Positions 57,189 to 64,000 of a stretch of 64,000 nucleotides of DNA are shown piece after piece. Below the pieces are notes generated by a model. It was given only the letters and a program-made list of their open reading frames with translations, was not told the DNA's origin and ran no database searches. This DNA is from Thiohalocapsa sp. (GTDB taxonomy: Bacteria > Pseudomonadota > Gammaproteobacteria > Chromatiales > Chromatiaceae). The position numbers were made by a program, and so were the translations under genes. Every line of letters begins with the position of its first letter. The first letter of the stretch is position 1. The stretch is from contig JANQFX010000024.1 in the NCBI GenBank assembly GCA_028277725.1, positions 124,001-188,000 of the forward strand, in the 5' to 3' direction.

Positions 57189-57625
57189 GGCAATGTCCCC
57201 GGCAAGTTGACAGGTCTATTTTGCCGCCCTGGTTGACATGCATCAAGGGCAAATATTGCGGTTGTTCGGCGCGCGTGATGAGGCCTGTCGAGCATGGGTC
57301 TGTGGGGCCGCGTGTGTGGGCGCACGTGACTATGCGCTGCGCGGCATCGGGGAGAACGCCTTGGATGCCCGTGGAGCCGCTACGGGTTCCCGAAGCCTTG
57401 GAACTGGGGCAGGGTCCAGCGCCTAAGCGCCGCTGACAAACCGTCGGCCGCTAACGCCATCGAGTGCCGGTCGGCCGCCTACGAAAAAAACACAAGCCGC
57501 GCCGGGGCGCGGCTTGTGTCGTCGAGTGCCGCCGAGGTGGAGGGTCGGACGCTGGCATTCGCGACTAGGCAGCGGATGCAGCGAACCGCAACGACGCTCG
57601 GTGGCTCGATTCGACTTGGGCCGTC
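57189..57625. other. Region upstream of fnr and downstream of the sulfur-globule-like gene
   Basis: No supported gene lies in these 437 bases. They hold the fnr promoter region (next to 57189) and the terminator described at 57484-57519. Confidence 0.5.
57484..57519 (-). terminator. Intrinsic terminator of the sulfur-globule-like gene
   Basis: On the minus strand a perfect 14-bp stem, ACACAAGCCGCGCC with GGCGCGGCTTGTGT, closes a two-base loop (57490-57519). It runs directly into seven U (57484-57490). It lies about 105 bases after the stop at 57626. Confidence 0.92.
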
Positions 57626-58036
57626 TTACTTCTGCTGTTCAGCGGCCGGAGCAGCGGGGGCCGCCGGGGCAGCGTAGGGCGCGCCGTAGGGTGCATAGGG
57701 AACGCCGTAGCCGTAGCCCGGGTAGCCGTAGCCGTAGCCCGGGTAGCCATAGCCGCCGTAGTACGGGTGACCATAGCCGTGACCGTAGCCGCGACCGTAG
57801 CCATAGCCGCGACCACGGCCGTAGCCGCGACCACCGCCGGACATGCTCATGTTGAAGTCGCCGTAGCCGTCGCCGAACATGTCGCTGAACATGTCGCCGA
57901 GGCCGTCGCCCCAGCCGCTGCCGTAGCCCGGGCCGCCCCAGCCCGGACCACCCCACCACGCCTGTGCGGCGCTCATGGAGAAGGTGGCTGCACCGGCGAT
58001 GGCCGCGATGCCGAAGATCTTGCCAAGCTTTTGCAT
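57626..58036 (-). CDS. Gly/Tyr-rich secreted protein, sulfur-globule-protein-like
   Basis: The 136 residues begin with a signal peptide ending AAQA (about residue 26). A low-complexity body of Gly and Tyr follows: [49 protein letters not shown]. An Ala/Pro tail ends it. This is the make-up of the Sgp proteins that coat periplasmic sulfur globules in purple sulfur bacteria, but low complexity makes the assignment tentative. GGAG lies eight bases before the ATG. It has its own strong terminator, as expected for an abundant product. Confidence 0.65.
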   Translation of the reverse strand: MQKLGKIFGIAAIAGAATFSMSAAQAWWGGPGWGGPGYGSGWGDGLGDMFSDMFGDGYGDFNMSMSGGGRGYGRGRGYGYGRGYGHGYGHPYYGGYGYPGYGYGYPGYGYGVPYAPYGAPYAAPAAPAAPAAEQQK

Positions 58037-60026
<1,990 letters not shown>

Positions 60027-60168
60027 CCAGGCGCACCGGCTTGGGGGGCGCCCAATGGCGCCGTACCTGACCGGCCCATCAGCGCTCGCCGGTTCTGGGC
60101 GCCCTGCAGCACCGGGCAAGCAGTCCGGATAGACTTCCGTCATCGAATCCTATTCCCGTCCCACTTAG

Positions 60169-61494
<1,326 letters not shown>

Positions 61495-61540
61495 GCGCAG
61501 CCGATCCGGGCACAGGCGGGTGCGAGGCTAGCGGGCTCTG

Positions 61541-61834
61541 ATGCGCTGGCTCGTCCTCGCGCTGCTGTTGCTGCTCGGTATGTTGCAGTATCGGCTCTGG
61601 GTCGGTGACGGCAGCCTGGCGGAGCTGCACGCGCTGCGAGCGCAGATTGCCGACCATCGCGCAGAGCTGGAGCAGCTGGAGGCCCGCAACCTGGCTCTGG
61701 CCGCGGAGGTCGAGGATCTGCGCGTCGGCCTCGAGGCCATCGAGGACCGTGCGCGCAGCGAACTCGGCATGATCCAGCGGGGAGAGGTCTTCCTGCAGGT
61801 CATCGAAGAGCCGCCCGAGGAGGAGGACCAATGA
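61541..61834 (+). CDS. ftsB: Cell division protein FtsB
   Basis: FtsB is a small bitopic divisome protein that bridges FtsL and FtsQ. The 97 residues have one membrane span (LVLALLLLLGMLQYRLWVGD), a coiled coil (about 24-60), and the end LGMIQRGEVFLQVIEE, typical of the family. Its last four bases overlap ispD, the usual gene order in gammaproteobacteria. Confidence 0.94.
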   Translation: MRWLVLALLLLLGMLQYRLWVGDGSLAELHALRAQIADHRAELEQLEARNLALAAEVEDLRVGLEAIEDRARSELGMIQRGEVFLQVIEEPPEEEDQ

Positions 61835-62586
61835 CCGCCTCCAGCTCGGACCCGGTATCCGCAAGGCGTTCGCTCCGGCATTGGGTGCTGATCCCCGCCG
61901 CCGGTGTCGGCCGCCGGTTCGGTGCCGCGGTACCCAAGCAGTACCTGTCGCTCGCCGGGCGTCCGGTCATCGATCACGCCATCGCCGCCTTCATCGATCA
62001 CCCGGCCATCGCCGGCTGTGTCGTCGTGCTGGGCGAGTCCGACGGCTGGTGGGCCGATACCAGTGGCTACGCCAATCACCCGCGGGTGCATCGTGCTCCC
62101 GGCGGTGCGGAGCGCTGTCACTCGGTACGCAACGGCCTGGACCTCCTCGCCGGCCTTGCCGATGAGCAGGACTGGGTGCTGGTGCACGACGCCGCGCGCC
62201 CCTGTCTGCGGCGGACCGACCTCGACCTGCTGCTCGACACGCTCCAACGTGAACCCGTCGGCGCCCTGCTCGCCGTTCCCATCGCAGACACCGTCAAGCG
62301 CGGCTCGGGGGGGCGTATCGATGCCACCGTGCCGCGGGCGGACCTTTGGCGCGCCTACACGCCGCAGGCCTTCCAACTCGGCCTGCTGCGCCGTGCGCTG
62401 GACCACGCCGACGCGAGCGATCTCGTCGTCACGGACGATGCGAGCGCCGTCGAACTGCTCGGCGAGCGGCCGGTGCTGGTCGAAGGCCACGCCGACAACA
62501 TCAAGATCACCCGGCCCGAGGATCTCCCTCTGGCGGAGTTCCATCTCGCCCAGCAGCAGAACGCTGGTTCGGGAACCGTCGATTGA
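61831..62586 (+). CDS. ispD: 2-C-methyl-D-erythritol 4-phosphate cytidylyltransferase
   Basis: IspD makes CDP-methylerythritol, the third step of the MEP isoprenoid pathway. The 251-residue product has the CTP-binding LIPAAGVGRRFGAAVPKQYL, VHDAARPCLRRTDLDLLLD, and ADLWRAYTPQAFQLGLLRRA plus the closing NIKITRPEDLPLAEF. ispF for a later step lies 73 bases downstream. Confidence 0.96.
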   Translation: MTASSSDPVSARRSLRHWVLIPAAGVGRRFGAAVPKQYLSLAGRPVIDHAIAAFIDHPAIAGCVVVLGESDGWWADTSGYANHPRVHRAPGGAERCHSVRNGLDLLAGLADEQDWVLVHDAARPCLRRTDLDLLLDTLQREPVGALLAVPIADTVKRGSGGRIDATVPRADLWRAYTPQAFQLGLLRRALDHADASDLVVTDDASAVELLGERPVLVEGHADNIKITRPEDLPLAEFHLAQQQNAGSGTVD

Positions 62587-62659
62587 TGCCTGCCCTGGCC
62601 CGCCCGGTCATCCATCGTCGATCATTGCCGCAACCCCAGGCTTCATTGCAGTAACGCTT

Positions 62660-63133
62660 ATGCTCATAGGACAAGGTATCGACGCGCACCGGTTCGAGGC
62701 CGGGCGCAAACTCGTGCTCGGTGGCGTCGAGGTGCCGCACGACAAGGGCCTCGCGGCCCACTCCGATGGGGATGTCGTCGTTCACGCATTGTGCGATGCC
62801 CTGCTCGGCGCGGCGGCGCTGGGGGACATCGGCCATCACTTCCCGGACACCGACGCCGACTATGCCGGCATCGACAGCCGCATCCTGCTCCGGCGTGTCA
62901 TGGAATCGCTCGATGCGCGTGGCCTATCGGTGCACAACGCCGACCTCACCATCGCCGCGCAGCGGCCGAAGCTCGCGCCGCACATCGATGCCATGCGCGA
63001 GACCTTGGCCGCCGACATCCGTTGCCCGGTGCAGCGGGTCAACGTCAAGGCGACGACCACGGAGCGCATGGGGTTCACGGGTCGTGGCGAGGGGATAGCC
63101 GCCTTCGCGGTGGTCCTTCTAAACGAATCGTGA
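62660..63133 (+). CDS. ispF: 2-C-methyl-D-erythritol 2,4-cyclodiphosphate synthase
   Basis: IspF forms the cyclic diphosphate in the MEP pathway. The 157 residues include the zinc ligands in IGQGIDAHRFEAGRKL, LAAHSDGDVVVHALCDALLG, IGHHFPDTDADYAGIDSRIL and VKATTTERMGFTGRGEGIAA. The ATG at 62660 begins the motif. The stop overlaps the truD GTG. Confidence 0.97.
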   Translation: MLIGQGIDAHRFEAGRKLVLGGVEVPHDKGLAAHSDGDVVVHALCDALLGAAALGDIGHHFPDTDADYAGIDSRILLRRVMESLDARGLSVHNADLTIAAQRPKLAPHIDAMRETLAADIRCPVQRVNVKATTTERMGFTGRGEGIAAFAVVLLNES

Positions 63134-64000
63134 ACACCTCATCCCAGGACCCGGAGCCGCTCCGGGCCGGCGGCGCGGCAGCCGCAGAGCACCTGGACCA
63201 GCCCGTTTGGCGGCCGTTCGAGGACCTGCCGCGGGCGCACGCGCACCCGGTCATCCGCGGTTGCTTGCGCGCGGAGCCGGCGGACTTCCGGGTCGAGGAG
63301 CAACTCGCTTTCGGCCCCGACGACCAGGGCGAGCACCGCCTGCTCCTGGTGCGCAAGACCAACTGCAACACGGAGTGGGTGGCGCGCAAGATCGCGACTC
63401 GCGCCGGCGTTCCACACAAGGCCGTTGGCTACGCCGGGCTCAAGGACCGTCGCGCGGTCACCACGCAGTGGTTCTCGGTGCACCTGGGCCCTCGCCCGGA
63501 GCCCGATTGGTCGTCGCTCTGCGGTCACGGTATCGAGGTCCTGGAGTCCCATGCTCACAAGCGCAAACTGCGCCGGGGCGTGCTCGCCGGCAACGCCTTC
63601 GATATCCTGCTTCGCGATGTCTCGGGTGACCTCGAAGGGCTTGCCCAGCGGGTGGATCGGATCGCCGGCGCGGGTGTGCCGAACTACTTCGGTCCGCAAC
63701 GGTTCGGACGCGCCCAGGGTAATCTCTATCGCGCTGAGGCCATGTTTCTTGGCGCGCCTGCGCAGGACGAGCGTGGGCGCCGCGCGACCCGGCACCTGAT
63801 CGGCCTGTACCTCTCCGCGGCTCGCTCGCAACTCTTCAATGAGGTGCTCGCGGAACGGGTGCAGCGCGACGACTGGCACAGCGCGTTGCCAGGAGAACGG
63901 CTGCAGCTGCTCGGCAGCCATTCGCACTTCCTCGCCGAGGACATCGACGACACCCTGCGCGAGCGGGTCCGTAGCGGCGATGTCCAGCCGACGGGCCCTT
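63130..64000 (+). CDS. truD: tRNA pseudouridine synthase TruD (partial, runs off the window)
   Basis: TruD makes pseudouridine 13 in tRNA-Glu. The frame starts at a GTG overlapping the ispF stop (GTGA) and is open to the end of the window (290 codons). It shows DFRVEEQLAFGPDDQGEH, the catalytic Asp in GYAGLKDRRAVTTQWFSVH, LRRGVLAGNAFDILLRDVSG and PNYFGPQRFGRAQGNL. The C-terminus lies outside. The ispD-ispF-truD order is standard in gammaproteobacteria. Confidence 0.95.
   Translation, partial: MNTSSQDPEPLRAGGAAAAEHLDQPVWRPFEDLPRAHAHPVIRGCLRAEPADFRVEEQLAFGPDDQGEHRLLLVRKTNCNTEWVARKIATRAGVPHKAVGYAGLKDRRAVTTQWFSVHLGPRPEPDWSSLCGHGIEVLESHAHKRKLRRGVLAGNAFDILLRDVSGDLEGLAQRVDRIAGAGVPNYFGPQRFGRAQGNLYRAEAMFLGAPAQDERGRRATRHLIGLYLSAARSQLFNEVLAERVQRDDWHSALPGERLQLLGSHSHFLAEDIDDTLRERVRSGDVQPTGP

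Overview
The window is high-GC DNA from a gammaproteobacterium, most likely a sulfur-oxidising member of the Chromatiales (Chromatiaceae or Ectothiorhodospiraceae type). The clues are a Gly/Tyr-rich secreted sulfur-globule-like protein, the gammaproteobacterial tRNA-modification pair cmoA-cmoB, an FNR-type regulator, a split three-gene transhydrogenase, two sodium/proton antiport systems (Mrp and NhaD) as in salt- or alkali-adapted species, and a type I-G (formerly I-U) CRISPR-Cas system. The genus cannot be fixed from sequence reading alone.

Layout. 1-3.2 kb: fkpB-like isomerase, a tiny membrane protein with an FNR-like cysteine signature, rimO and an exported DUF302 protein. 3.3-4.8 kb: a decayed multi-frameshift gene of a repeated family. 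5.0-9.7 kb: a CRISPR array of 64 full repeats plus a deleted and a degenerate repeat at its old end. 9.7-20.6 kb: the leader and a complete type I-G operon, all on the minus strand, read cas3, fic antitoxin, fic toxin, csx17, csb1 (cas7), csb2 (cas5-cas6), cas4-cas1, cas2. 20.7-21.6 kb: a truncated second Cas7 of another subfamily. 21.7-22.6 kb: a PIN/RHH toxin-antitoxin pair. 22.8-25.0 kb: rtcB RNA ligase and a frameshifted slipin. 25.5-27.7 kb: XRE regulator, arsM and a hydrolase. 28.0-31.1 kb: pntAA-pntAB-pntB. 31.1-37.7 kb: amidase lipoprotein, asparagine synthetase, ppk. 37.8-42.1 kb: cmoAB, a YbhP-like phosphoesterase, a CDP-alcohol transferase and a YpsA-like protein. 42.2-48.1 kb: six-gene Mrp antiporter operon. 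48.2-56.2 kb: RRM-like protein, RND efflux pair, DnaQ-like exonuclease and a frameshifted nhaD. 56.4-58.0 kb: fnr and the sulfur-globule-like gene. 58.4-64.0 kb: housekeeping run pyrG, eno, ftsB, ispD, ispF, truD (cut by the window end).

The most notable feature is inside the cas operon. Between the HD end of Cas3 and csx17 lies a Fic domain. A separate 69-codon gene with its own ribosome binding site and a class I Fic-inhibitor motif (S-x3-E-G) lies just upstream in a shifted frame. The Cas3 frame has no stop through that small gene, so it continues into Fic and predicts a Cas3-Fic fusion of 1132 residues with the antitoxin nested out of frame inside it. This looks like a toxin-antitoxin module built into a CRISPR effector operon, perhaps as an addiction or abortive-infection arm. 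That role is inference.

The array keeps its own history. The repeat structure and operon direction place the leader next to cas2. The 17 leader-distal repeats before the terminal degenerate one carry a different first base from the 48 leader-proximal ones, and the far end holds a 14-nt deleted repeat and a decayed one. Several genes carry single-base frame disruptions (slipin, nhaD, the repeat-family gene), which could be real decay or sequence error.
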